A DNA stretch of 64,000 bases from Stomoxys calcitrans (taxonomy: Eukaryota > Arthropoda > Insecta > Diptera > Muscidae), in assembly GCF_963082655.1 (NCBI RefSeq), contig NC_081554.1, positions 96,602,245 through 96,666,244 on the forward strand. The letters run 5' to 3'. Under the pieces are notes generated by a model that was not told where the DNA came from, did no database searches, and worked only from the letters and a program-made list of their open reading frames with translations. Position numbers and translations under genes: made by a program. Below are positions 35,041-45,399 of the stretch, one piece after another. Within the stretch, counting starts at the first letter, position 1. Each line of letters opens with the position of its first letter.

Positions 35041-36055
35041 TTTTATACCCTCTACCATAGGATGGGGGTATACTAATTTCGTCATTATGTTTATAACTTC
35101 TCGAAATATTCGTCTAAGACCCCATAAAGTATATACATTCTTGATCGTCATGACTTTTTAAGTCGAACTAGCCATGTCCGTCCGTCTGTCTGTCGAAAGC
35201 ACGCTAACTTTCGAAGGAGTAAAGCTAGCCGCTTGAAATTTTGCACAAATACTTCTTATTAGTGTAGGTCAGTTGGGATTGTAAATGGGCTATATCGGTC
35301 CACCTTTTAATATAGCTGCCATATAAACCGATCTGGGGTCTTGACTTCTTGAGCCACTAGAGGACACAATTATTATCCGATTTGGCTGAAATTTTGCATG
35401 AGGTGTTTTGTTATGACTTTCAACAACTGTGCCAAGAATAGTTCAAGTCGGTCCATAACTTGATATAGCTGCCATAAAAACCTATCTTGGGTCTTGACTT
35501 CTTCAGCCTCTACAGGGAGCAATTCCTATCCGATTTGGCTAAAATATTGCATGACGTGTTTTGTTATGACTTCCAACAACTGTATTAAGAATGGTTCAGA
35601 TCGGTCCATAACCTGATATAGCTGTCATATAAACCGATATGGGATCTTGACTTATTGAGCCTCTAAAGGGCGTAGGTATTATCCGATTTGTACAACGGCT
35701 TCTCTCATGATCCTTAACATACGTGTCGAATGTGGCATGAATCGGTTTATAGCCTTATACAGCTCCCCTATAAACCAATCTCCCTATTTTACTTCTTCAG
35801 CCCCTAAAGTGCGCAATTCTTACTAGATTTGGCTGAAATTTTACACAATGACTTCTGCTATGGTCTCCAATATTCAGTTAAATTATGGTCCGAATCGGAC
35901 CATAACTTGATATAACTCCAATAACATAGCAATTCTTTTCTTTTATCCTTTGTTTGCCTAAAAAGAGATACCGCTCAAAGAACTCGATAAACGCGATCCA
36001 TGGTGGAGGGTATATAAGATTCGGCCCGGCCGAACTTAGCACGCTTTTACTTGTT
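35041..36055 (+). mobile_element. DINE-1-like element, subfamily A
   Basis: Complete: 'ttataccctctaccatagga' start, 'gtccgtccgtctgtctgtcg', core landmarks 'atagctg' at 35312, 35465 and 35618 (153-bp steps), 'ccatggtggagggtatata', 'ttcggcccggccgaa' and terminal 'gcttttacttgttt'. It lies inside the MITE at 33963-36251. Confidence 0.9.
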
Positions 36056-36255
36056 TCTCTTAACATCCGCTTTATAATTAAGCAGCAGTCATTTTCAGCA
36101 AACAACTGAATTTTCAGCAGCAAGCCTGCTGATCTGAAATTTCAGAACTACTGTTGTATTAGCAGAACTATTGCTACAATAGCGACATAATTAACTACTA
36201 AAATTCAGCAGACAGTGTTTGCTATTTTTAGCAAACTATTTTCTATCAATGTTTA

Positions 36256-36825
36256 ATTTTAGTATATATTTTGCCTGCTGTTATTTGAAATCTTGAAAAA
36301 ATTTTTAATTGCAGAATGTTTGGTAAAATTGTAATCTGAAGGCATTTAGAACTGAAAGATTAGATGTAAAATGCTAGTCTGAAAACGCCAAAAATGTTTG
36401 CTGCTTCAGCAATTAATTACTGGTATCCCATTTTCTGCTGACTTTTTGTTGTTACAGCTAATTTTTTTGGAGGCCACCGTAGCGCAGAGGTTAGCATGTC
36501 CGCCTTTGACACTGAACACCTGGGTTCGAATCCTGGTGAGACCATCAGAAAAAATTTTCAGCGGTGGTTTTCCCCCCCATTTGTGAGGTACTATGCCATG
36601 TAAAACTTTTCTCTCCAAAGAGGTGTCGCACTGCGGCACGCCGTTCGGACTTGGCTATAAAAAGGAGGCCCCTTAGCATTGAGCTTAAACTTGTTTCGGA
36701 CTTCACTCATTGATATGTGAGAAGTTTACCCCTGTTGCTTGGTGGAATGTTCAAGGGCAAAATTAGCAAATTTTAGCTAACTTTTTTGCTGTTTTTACTA
36801 ACAAATTTCTCTAAGGATTTTGGGT
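36256..36825. mobile_element. CAG-rich MITE carrying a SINE
   Basis: 'ttttgcctgctgttatttga', 'tttgctgcttcagcaatta' and 'ttttctgctgactttttgtt' belong to this MITE family. After the SINE the other end resumes with 'ttttttgctgtttttactaa' and 'caaatttctct'. The left terminus is unclear because it abuts another copy. Confidence 0.55.
36469..36774 (+). mobile_element. Full-length tRNA-derived SINE (family 1), 306 bp
   Basis: This is the best reference copy. A box in TAGCGCAGAGGTTAGCATG (from 36479), B box GGTTCGAATCC at 36523-36533 (perfect Pol III consensus), body 'ttcagcggtggtttt', 'gtgtcgcactgcggcacgcc', 'aaaaaggaggcccc', 'cattgatatgtgagaag' and tail 'caagggcaaaattagca'. Flanking 13-bp duplications AGCTAATTTTTTT (36456) and AGCTAACTTTTTT (36775) show LINE-type insertion. 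It is the source of the amplified array that follows. Confidence 0.9.
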
Positions 36826-37713
36826 TCCATAATCCAAAAATTATTTTCAATTCAGTCAGGCAATGCCCTTAAGCAAATATATATAGTTATTTTATAACTA
36901 TATATATTTGAACGCCTGGGTTCGAATCCTGACGAGACCATCAAAAAAATTTTCAGCGGTGGTTTTCCCCTCCTAATGCTGGCAACATTTGTGAGGTACT
37001 ATGCCATGTAAAACTTTTCTCTCCAAAGGGGTGTCGCACTGCGGCACGCCGTTCGGACTTGGCTATAAAAAGGAGGCCCCTTAACATTGAGCTTAAACTT
37101 GATTCGGACTGCACTCATTAATATGTGAGAAGTTTACCCCTGTTGCTTGGTGGAATGTTCAAGGGCAAAATTTGCAAATTTTAGCTAACTTTTTTGCTGT
37201 TTTTACTAACAAATTTCTCTGAGGATTTTGGGTTCCATAATCCAAAAATTATTTTCAATTCAGTCAGGCAATACCCTTAAGCAAATATATATAGTTATTT
37301 TATAACTATATATATTTGAACGCCTGGGTTTAAATCCTGACGAGACCATTAAAAAAAAAAATTTCAGCGGTGGTTTTCCCCTCCTAATGCTGGCAACATT
37401 TGTGAGGTACTATGCCATGTAAAATTTCTCTCCAAAGAGGTGTTGCACTGCGGCACGCCGTTCGGACTCGGCTATAAAAAGGAGGCCCCTTAAAATTGAG
37501 CTTAAACTTGTTTCGGACTGCACTCATTGACATGTGAGAAGTTTACTCCTGTTGCTTGGTGGAATGTTCAAGGGCAAAATTTGCAAATTTTAGCTAACTT
37601 TTTTGCTGTTTTTACTAACAAATTTCTCTGAGGATTTTGGGTTCCATAATCCAAAAATTATTTTCAATTCAGTCAGGCAATACCCTTAAGCAAATATATA
37701 TAGTTATTTTATA
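36514..37713 (+). repeat. Triplicated SINE/MITE segment, 396-408-bp period
   Basis: Three tandem copies start at 36514, 36910 and 37318, each running from the SINE box-B region ('gaac(a/g)cctggg') through the SINE tail, the MITE end and a unique 'aggattttgggttccataat' block to 'gcaaatatatatagttattt'. Junctions 1/2 and 2/3 contain a 37-bp palindrome (36874-36910, 37282-37318). After the third copy only the left palindrome arm is present and unique DNA follows. The copies are nearly identical, so the event is recent or the copies are homogenised. Confidence 0.95.
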
Positions 37714-37719
37714 TGGCTT

Positions 37720-39040
37720 CTCATAACGAGTCAAGACATGCCCGATGCTGCAAACAAACACCTACTTATTTTTTTATACGTTCTGGTCCTTTACCCCAAA
37801 GTTATTCGAAAAAAAAATTTTAAAATAATTTATAACTGAATTATCAAATCGAATAGTCTGCTTGAAAACTGTTGTGAACATCTGGACAATGACAGCATTT
37901 TTAGACTTCCATTGCACTTTGATTTGTTGCATCTCTGATACTTGTGATTCACCAGCTACCACCACCACTGATACCGCCACCGCCACCGCCGCCAATAACC
38001 CATCCACTGGCAATAAATTCTCGTTTGCATGCAATAAAAAAACATTGTCATATAAATTTATTATGTTTATTATAACCCCCCCCAAAACAACAACAAGAAC
38101 AACAATAAACACCGAATCAATAAATACGAATACCTCTTAATCCTTCCCCCACAAACCACAAAAACATGAAGAAGGAAAAAAAAAAAATAAACGGCAGCAT
38201 ACATTTCCCATTGGCAGAAATACACTCGTTAAAATTGGTAATGCGAAAAAGTATTGATCTGCTCGAGTGCCGTTCTAAAATAGCCACTTGATCACCAGCC
38301 ATTTAGGGGGGTGGGGGAGCACATAAAAAAATAAACAGTACATATGCATATTTATATCATTTGTGTTTTATTTTGCCCCCTCCTACCCATGTGGCCCCAG
38401 TGGCGACGATTAATTTCGTAGTTAATTGCAGCCGAGTTGAATGAAATGGGCCAAGATAAGCCACCAGCCTTAGCTTTATGGCTTTTTTTATTTTGTTTTT
38501 GGCAAAATCCAAAGTTTACATGTTTCAAGCGATTTTGTTATTTTTTTGCTGACGTTCATTTAAATTTCGCTTGATTTGGTGACATTTAAAAAATGCGCGA
38601 TGTGATGCGACGGCACGGGACTAAATGGCTTGCCAAGTGTTTAGACCCATATCCGTGACACAATCCAATCGTGCGATACTCATTTTTTGCCCCGAAAGTT
38701 CAATGACATATTAATGTGTGCCGCCGTGTGGCCATACTAATTAGTTAATAATTACTAAATAACAACAACAAAAACAAAGCCAGTGATTAAAGAGCGATTT
38801 GGTGTCATAGATGAGATGTTACAATAAGTGCGATGAAATTTTACAGACAGACAATCGTGAATAGGTGTATTTATATCAAGATTGTTGCCATTTTGTAAGG
38901 CATTAGGCTTTTTGCTAGAATTTCGATAATTTGCTGCTATCGAAAATTTAGATAATCGGCCTATTTTGTTTATGCAGTTTAAAATGTAAGTTAAATGTAT
39001 TTGTATGGTTAGTTGTCGAAGCACGCCACTTTACATTGTA
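37720..39040. other. Low-repeat stretch, nothing recognised
   Basis: It includes a CCACCGCCA-like tract near 37965-37995, A-rich and ACA-rich segments, and AT-rich DNA. Frames here (37774-38302) overlap on both strands and follow composition. Confidence 0.45.
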
Positions 39041-39043
39041 TAG

Positions 39044-39169
39044 GGCGCCCCGGTAGCTGAGTGGGTAGCGTACTTGGATTACCAGTGCAGGGGTCGTGGG
39101 TTCGATTCCCGCCAGAAGCCTTGATCTGTCCAAGTGAGTCTGTAAAGGACTACCACTCTTACCTAACCT
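39044..39169 (+). mobile_element. Intact short SINE (family 2), 126 bp
   Basis: tRNA-like head with A box TAGCTGAGTGGG (39054) and perfect B box GGTTCGATTCC (39099-39109), followed by only about 60 bases of tail: 'gtccaagtgagtctgtaaag ... cttacctaacct'. A perfect 11-bp target duplication ACATTGTATAG flanks it (39033-39043, 39170-39180). The tail resembles the 3' end of the LINE at 58165-58658, its probable mobilising partner. It has no acceptor stem, so it is not a tRNA gene. Confidence 0.88.
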
Positions 39170-39621
39170 ACATTGTATAGTATTTTAGTAGGATTTGAAA
39201 ATGTAGGGCACCAAATCTCTGCCAGCCAGATGGCTTAGAATGGATGATTTCATTTAATTAAAGCAATGCACTCTGCAAGTGCTTTAGGCTGTTATCGAAT
39301 ATAGCGAAACTGGATAAAACTATAGCAAAACATGTCCAATATAGACTAAAACATTGTGGAACGCCACTGTACCTAATCATTTCTTCAAGATGTAAGTTAT
39401 CTTTCAATATTTCAATAAAAGCCAGTTTTCTACTAAAATCATTGACGACGAATGGGTAGAAAAATACCCGAGAACAGAGCAGTCGTAGAAAAATTCTAGC
39501 TGGAGTTAGGAAAGAGGTATTCCAATTAAATTTTAATTGGCTTAAAGAAGTCGAATGAAACTTGCCAAGAAAACATTTTCCCCTCACATAAGATCATGTT
39601 TTGGGGGAAAAGAGAATTATT

Positions 39622-39852
39622 TTTATACCCTCTACCATAGGATGGGAGTATACAAATTTTGTCATTCTGTTTGTAACTCGGTTTTCCGAATCGGATTATA
39701 ACTTGATATAGCTCTAATTTTGAATCAATTATTTTATTTTATCTTTTGTTTGCCTTAAAGGAGCAATCGGGAAAAGAACTCGACAAATGCGATCTATAGT
39801 GGAGGGTATATAAGATTCGGTCCGGCCGAACTTAAAACGCTTTTACTTGTTT
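39622..39852 (+). mobile_element. Compact 230-bp DINE-1-like element
   Basis: Only the two ends remain: 'ttttataccctctaccatag' with 'gtcattctgtttgtaactcg', then a jump to 'ttgatatagctctaatttt' and the 3' block 'gtggagggtatataagattc', 'ggtccggccgaactta' and 'gcttttacttgtttt'. All core units and the 'gtccgtccg' block are gone. Confidence 0.85.
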
Positions 39853-39960
39853 TTTGTTGTATAGACAGGGTGGCTTAAGAAATAAAAATACATTTTTTGT
39901 TTTTGTTGTAAACACAGGGTGGCTTAAGAAATGAAAAAGACATTTTTGCCAAAAAATTAC
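39850..39960 (+). repeat. Two 49-bp tandem units next to DINE 3' end
   Basis: 'cagggtggcttaagaaat' occurs at 39866 and 39915, each preceded by a T-rich 'tttttgttgta' run. Confidence 0.8.
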
Positions 39961-40318
39961 AATTTTTTTTGTTTTCTTTTTAAAAAAGCCTTGTTGAAAA
40001 AATTTAATAAACTACAATATAACGTCGATATTAATGCTCGAAATAATAAATACATATTTTATCAAAATCAGACAATTAAATCGAGCGCCAGGCATTAATG
40101 GGTTATATGCAAATTCTTAAAGATTGTTTTGAAATTGGCTGAGAATAGGAATCTAATTTAGTAAAATTTTCTCTAAAGAAAAAATTTAAATAATATAAAT
40201 TTTCGCAAAAACTAAAATTTCAATCAGATTTTCGCGATCGATAAAATTGAAAAGAAATTTTCTCTAAAGAAGAATTTTTAATAAATTTTTCTTTAAAGCA
40301 ACATTTATATAAAATATT

Positions 40319-40556
40319 CCATAGCGCAGAGATTGGCTTGTCTGCCTATGACGCTGAATGCCTGTTTCGAATCACGGCGAGAACATCAGAAAAATTTTTA
40401 GCGGTAGTTGTCCCCTCCTAATACTGGCGACATTTGTGAGGTATTATGCCTATTTAGAGCGTACAACAAGCCGAATACTGGCTTAGGTGTATGACCATAG
40501 TGGCATGGGGTGGATTAATATCCGCACACTCTCTTTAACCTTACCTAACAAAATCT
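40319..40556 (+). mobile_element. SINE family 1 head joined to a LINE-like 3' tail
   Basis: 40319-40450 is SINE family 1 from the A-box region ('catagcgcagagattggc') to 'tttgtgaggtattatgcc'. From 40451 the sequence is instead LINE-like: 'ggcttaggtgtatgaccata', 'gtggattaatatccgcacac', ending 'ccttacctaac', related to the 3' UTR at 5160-5340. The B box is damaged (TTTCGAATC). It may be a template-switch chimera or two adjacent insertions. Confidence 0.6.
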
Positions 40557-40742
40557 GATGTTTCAACCACAAAATCTGCTTAAATATTGAATAACGTATT
40601 ACTGTTGAACATGTTTGAAAATAAATTGCAGTGCGATGAAGACAAATATATGCCAGATAATCCACGAAGGACTCAACAACATTTTAAAATGAAAAGCAAA
40701 CCATTAGAGATTTTTCAAACATTTTATTTTCGCCTTGAAGTA

Positions 40743-41371
40743 CACTCAGTAGTTAATTTTGCTGTTATTGCAGCAATAGTACTGCAATTTCAGAGCAGCA
40801 GACTTACTGCTGTAAAGTCTGTTGTTTGCTAAATATGGCTGCTGCTAAATTATGAAGGGTATGGTAAAAGAAAAAACAATACAAATGTAAATGTGTGTCT
40901 CGGTGGTTGTTTACAATCACCAATAAATGTATTCTTTCCATAATGTTTTTTCTTTAAATTTAGATACAAAGGCTATGCCAGTCATATGCACATTAGTAGA
41001 GTAATAACAAAAATGTGCCACATTTCGAAATGTATACCAATGGATGGATCAAGTAGTTTCTTTTCAATAATGTTTCACAAAATAAAGTCATCTCTTTCAA
41101 CAAAATTTCTAAAAAATTCTAAAAAATGGCTAAAGTAATCAAAACAAGTAACAGGCAACCATAAAAAGTAGCATACATTTTTTTTCCTCAGACTTGTGTA
41201 TTCACAACAGCAGATTTTTTTAAGTTTAAATAGCAGTAAGAAATGTTAGCTAATACATCAGCCCTATGTTTGTTCAAACCGCTGTAAGGTCTACTTTCCC
41301 ATTTTCAGCAGGCAAAAACTGTTGTTTTAGCAAACATTTTTGCTGTTTTGAATAACAATTTTATTTGAGTG
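40743..41371. mobile_element. Full-length CAG-rich MITE, 629 bp
   Basis: It starts CACTCAGTAGTTAATTTTGC and ends 'aataacaattttatttgagt' plus g, both sides flanked by TA (40741-40742, 41372-41373). Inside are 'gtaacaggcaaccataaaaa' and 'catttcgaaatgtatacca'. It serves as the empty-site reference for the interrupted copies at 33963 and 45400. The long frames inside are short and unconserved, so it is non-autonomous. No transposase source was recognised in this window. Confidence 0.75.
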
Positions 41372-41394
41372 TAATATCAAAACATTTATGAATG

Positions 41395-42060
41395 AATCTC
41401 GGCTTCATTCAGTTGGCCACCGAGGGCACGTTTGCATCTATCAATATGTTGGACCCAATTTCCGATGACATTTCAGCCAAAACGGTCGCTTTTCCCGTTT
41501 AATGTTGGCTCTGAGCTTTTCCAAAGAAAATAGTCTACAGGCGTCAAATTGCTCGAATGAGACGGCCTATCGACTGGACCATTTCTTGAGATAACACGCT
41601 CATAAAAATTAGTATTTAATAAATCGATTGTAACGTACGCTGTGTGGCCTATGGCACCATCCTGTCGAAACCACATGTCGCTCAGATCCATATATTCCAA
41701 TTCAGGCCAAAAATAATCGGTGAGCATGGTGCAATAGCATGGAGGCCACCGTAGCGCAGAGGTTAGCGTGTCCACCTATGATGCTGAATGCCTGTGTTCG
41801 AATCCTGGCGAAAACATCAGAAAATTTATTTTCAGCGGTGGTTATCCCCTCCTTATGCTAGCGAATTGTTTAGGTACTATGCTATGCAGAAACTTCTCCC
41901 GAAATAGGTGTCGCATAAAAAAGAGGTCCCTTATCATTGAGATTAAACTTGCGGCATTGGACAGCTTGAAATTGACATGTACTCCATGATTCAACATTTC
42001 ATTCATAAAAAATAACTGTTTCGTGCGGTGTCATTGATTGGGCCGTACTTGTTGGTTGAC
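41395..42060 (-). pseudogene. Tc1/mariner transposase relic split by a SINE
   Basis: On the - strand: DYFWPELEYMDLSDMWFRQD (the last Asp is the second catalytic one), GAIGHTAYVTIDLLNTNF, ISRNGPVDRP and NLTPVDYFLW (third catalytic Asp region), then after a deletion a C-terminal NWVQHIDRCKRALGGQLNE ending near 41395. The open part spans 41775-41473 but its first residues are SINE-encoded. The continuation beyond the SINE (41952-42060) is too decayed to place. Confidence 0.65.
41741..41951 (+). mobile_element. tRNA-derived SINE (family 1) inside transposase relic
   Basis: It starts 'ggaggccaccgtagcgcaga', has a B box TGTTCGAATCC, body and 'gaggtcccttatcattgag', and stops before the usual 'cggactgcactcattgat' tail. 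The host transposase fragment lies in the opposite orientation on its left side. Confidence 0.8.
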
Positions 42061-42106
42061 GATGCCAATTGTCACGTTATCGTGATTGCACAACACTAAC
42101 GCACCA

Positions 42107-42537
42107 TTGCAAATTGCAAATTTTGCCCATGAACATTCCACTAAGAAACAGGGGCAAACTTCTCACATATCAATGAGTGCATTACCCCCTCCCTCTAGGG
42201 CTTTCTATGTATGTCTGTCTGTCCCAATTTTACTCTCTCGGTAAACTCATCGGCAAACAACAAACAAGGCATCCCTCCTAGTTTATCGTTGTGCCTTAGC
42301 TTCATACGGATTTGCTCCGAATTCTCATATGGACGCACTTAAGACAACGATGTCAGTCGATTCAAGTTTTAAGCTCAATGATAAGGGGCCTCCTTTTTAT
42401 AGGCGAGTCCGAACGGCATGCCACAGTGCGACACCTCTTTGAAGAGAAGTTTTACATAGCATAGTATCTCACAAATGTTGCAAGCGTTAAAAGGGGAAAA
42501 CCATCGTTGAAAATTTTTTTCGCTACGGTAGCCTCCT
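42107..42537 (-). mobile_element. SINE family 1 with a 170-bp foreign insert
   Basis: Tail part 42113-42181 ('gcccatgaacattccacta' to 'tcaatgagtgca') and body part 42352-42520 are separated by 42182-42351, which has no SINE similarity. At the far end 'gaaaatttttttcgctacgg' shows that the box-B half of the head is deleted while the first 17 bases ('cgctacggtagcctcc' on +) remain. Confidence 0.8.
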
Positions 42538-42540
42538 CAA

Positions 42541-42714
42541 ATTTGAAAAGTACTCCCACATAAGCCATTCTTTGAGCCTTGACTCCTTAAGTCAATGAAA
42601 GTCTTATTTTTGCCCAATTTGACTGAAATTTGGTATGAGAGGTGTACCTATAACTCCCAACATTAACACCAAATAGGGCTCAGATTTTTGCCAGAATTGG
42701 TTGAAATTTGGTAT
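42541..42714 (+). repeat. DINE-like core fragment
   Basis: Diverged core monomer phrases 'ccttgactccttaagtc' and 'gcccaatttgactgaaattt' are present, without ends. Confidence 0.45.
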
Positions 42715-43220
42715 AACAAGTAAAAGTGTGCTAAGTTCGGCCGGGACGAATCTTATATACTCTCCACCATGGATCGCATTTAGCGAATTCTTTTCCCGGT
42801 ATCTATTTTTAGACAAAACAAAGGATAAAAAAAATGAATTGCTATGCTATTGGAGTTATCTCAAGTTATGGGCCGATACGGACCATAATTGCGCCCTCTA
42901 GAGGCTCAAGAAGTCAAGATCCCAGATCGGTTTATATGGCTGCTATATCAAAACATGGAACGATATGGCCCATTTACAATTCCAACTAACTTACACTAAT
43001 AAGAAGTATTTGTGCAAAATTTTCTAGTTTTACTTCTTCGAAAGTTAGCGTGCTTTCGACAGACAGACGGACGGACGGACGGACATGGCTCGATCGACTT
43101 AAAATGTCATGACGATCAAGCATATATATTCTTAATGGGGTCTTAGATGAAGATTTCGAGGAGTTACAAACAGAATGACGAAATAAGTTTACCCCCATCC
43201 TATGGTGGAGGGTATAAAAA
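42715..43220 (-). mobile_element. DINE-1-like element, subfamily A, short
   Basis: Complete ends in reverse: 'aacaagtaaaagtgtgctaa', 'gttcggccgggacgaa', 'tctccaccatggatcgc', one core remnant ('ggtttatatggctgctatat'), then GACAGACGGACGGACGGACG and 'cctatggtggagggtataaa'. Most tandem units have been lost. Confidence 0.88.
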
Positions 43221-43345
43221 TTAAATGTACACAGACAAATCCAGAAGTGGATATAGCCTATACAAATGCCGCTTGCATCAGTAAAAGCAAAGCTTGAAAT
43301 GTTGATAAGTGGCAAGAAAAAAATCGTTTAGGTCTTTCGAAGCCT

Positions 43346-43380
43346 GCCGTTAGGTGGTACTTCCGAAAGTACCTAACGGC
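43346..43380. repeat. Hairpin with 14-bp stem and 3-nt bulge
   Basis: The left part GCCGTTAGGTGGTACTT and right part AAGTACCTAACGGC pair fully except for one extra GGT on the left. The loop is CCGA. Confidence 0.85.
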
Positions 43381-44096
43381 TATTATCTGTTTTGGTGTGT
43401 GTGTGTGTGTTACGAATCTCCATGCATATATGCTTAGTTAGACAAGCGCCGAAGCTGTTGGCTCCACTTTATAAGTACACGCTGGGACAATCTGCATTTA
43501 TCTTAAAATAATATGTGCTGTCTTTTTACACATTCATCCATCTTGCTAGACGGCAACTCGTATAAAAAAACAACAACATGTCGATTAAAGAAATGCCAAT
43601 AAATGTTGATTGGCATAAATTTAGAAGCAATATATAAGAACAAAAAAAAACACGTTTTGCTATTCCTTTTTATTTTCCTATCTGTTTAATGATATCTACT
43701 TTGCTGGTGTTGGTGTTGTTGTTGTAGCTGCTGCTGTTGTTAATTTTCATTATATGCATAATGAATAGAATCAAAATTCAAAGTCAGACCATAAAAAGCA
43801 AAAAATCAAAACCACACCAACAAACTCAAACAGCAAACAATCGAATCAACTAAACACCGTTGTCATACATATTTAACGATTACATGCGTTTGAAAATAAA
43901 CTAAATATTTTATAGGCATTTGATTTGTTTTTAAATATTTAAATAAAATACATATTTTAGCAAACATTTTGCATGGCACACTGACTGCCGCACCACGGCG
44001 AGAGCAAAGGTACTCACTCGCAGTCAACCGAATTTAATACAACTTTAATGACGTTGCTTAATCGAACATTAATGAGAGGTTGGTGTGGTGTTTGGC

Positions 44097-44122
44097 ATTT
44101 GAATTTGAATTTGAATTTGAAC
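44097..44122 (+). repeat. GAATTT hexanucleotide microsatellite
   Basis: Four consecutive TTTGAA/GAATTT units. Confidence 0.9.
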
Positions 44123-44754
44123 GTCTATGGCATCAGCCAAACAGCCAACCAGCCAACCAACCGAACAACCCACCATCGCATCACCTCGATCGACTGGTGG
44201 CTATCATTCAAAAGCTAATTAATAAATTGTTTACTAACTGGACAAGTGCTATGTACAGATGTAACAAAACGAATTTACGTGGTGCGTGTACCAAATCAGA
44301 AAACAACAAAAATAAATAAATGTGTTTGAAAATTAGTTCTAATTAGTTCAATTTGACTTTTCATACTTTCCACCGTTCTGCCCGCTGTCCATCCATTTGT
44401 CTCGTCGCAGTGTGGTTATCTTTGGTGTTGGTTGGTTTTTAATGATTATGCGGTTGACTTGGAGCGTTTTTCTGCATGTTATAGTATTATTATTATTGTT
44501 ATTAAATGCGGTATCACAAAGTCCATTTAGAGTGACTAAATGCTTTGTTGTGGCATTAAAATTTGGCATTTTATTTTATTTAAATTGTATGCAATTTTTG
44601 TTGTTGTTGATTTTTCGTAATCAACTTTAATATCCCTCCCTCCGAAGAGGTGCTGCCCGTTCTTAATGGTGCGTTTTAGAAAAATTCATGCATTTGACAT
44701 GATTGTCAACTCACAACGGTTTAGCTGTCCTTGGAAAACAAAATCGTTTTTGGG

Positions 44755-45225
44755 GATTAATCTAGTCATTCTGTTTGTAACACTTCGAAATATTTGTCTA
44801 ACACTACATTATTGATCGTCTCGACTTTCTGAGTCGATCTATCCATAGCCGCTTGAAATTATTGATGTAGGTCGTTGGGGATTGCAAATGCGCCATATCA
44901 GTTCAGATTTAGATATATTTCCCATTTAAACCGATCTCCCGATTTGACTTCTTGAGTCCTTATAAGCAGCAATTTTTGTCCGATTTGGCTGAAATTCAGC
45001 ATGTAGTGTTATGTTAGACTTTTAACATATGTGCTAAGTACGCTTCAAATTGGTCTATAACCTGATATAGCTCCCATACAAACCAATCTCCCGATTTGAC
45101 TTCTGGAGTCTTTACAAGCCGCAATTTTTGTCTGGCTGAAATTCTGTTACGACTGTGCCAAGTACGGTGCAAATCGGTTTATAACCAGATATAGCTCCCA
45201 TTAAAACCGGCCTCGCGATCATCCT
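44755..45225 (+). mobile_element. Decayed DINE-1-like element
   Basis: 'tagtcattctgtttgtaaca', 'gatctatccatagccgcttg' (the 'gtccgtccg' block is deleted), and two or three diverged core units with 'gatttgacttcttgagtcc' and 'atagctcccatacaaacca'. Both terminal blocks are lost. Confidence 0.65.
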
Positions 45226-45256
45226 TGTTGTTTTTTTAACAGAAGTGGTATGAAGA

Positions 45257-45398
45257 AGAGGCCACCGTAGTGCAGAGGTTAGCATGTCGACCTATGACGC
45301 TGCACGCCTGGGTTCGAATCCTGGCGAGACCATCAGAAAAATGTTCACCGTTGGTTTTCCCCCCTAATGCAGGTGTCAAACTGCGGCATAATGCCATA
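45257..45398 (+). mobile_element. SINE family 1 head, internally deleted
   Basis: 'ggccaccgtagtgcagaggt', B box GGTTCGAATCC, body start 'ttcaccgttggttttcccc', then a jump to 'aggtgtcaaactgcggcata'. It stops before the tail. Confidence 0.8.
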
Positions 45399-45399
45399 A

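Larger units (their letters stand above)
33963..36251. mobile_element. CAG-rich MITE split by a second MITE and a DINE
   Basis: The left part begins CACTCATAAAAAAAGTCTGC at 33963. The right part ends 'gcaaactattttctatcaat' near 36251. With the insertions 34471-34936 and 35041-36055 removed, the remainder lines up with the reverse complement of the intact copy at 40743-41371, including 'tggtatacatttcgaaatgt' (34409) and 'tgactggcat' (34941). Confidence 0.75.
43230..44750. other. Low-repeat stretch with microsatellites
   Basis: GT run at 43395-43411, a 'gttgttgttgta'-type tract near 43720, and a GAATTT hexamer run at 44097-44122. Frames at 44080-44630 overlap on both strands without recognised domains. 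Confidence 0.5.

Noticed and set aside
39044..39115. tRNA gene
   Set aside because: The A and B boxes are good, but acceptor and anticodon stems do not pair, target duplications flank a longer unit, and the same head occurs at 23388. It is a SINE.
41990..42106. Continuation of the Tc1/mariner transposase beyond the SINE
   Set aside because: The - strand translation did not align with the expected core motifs, so this part was not called with confidence.
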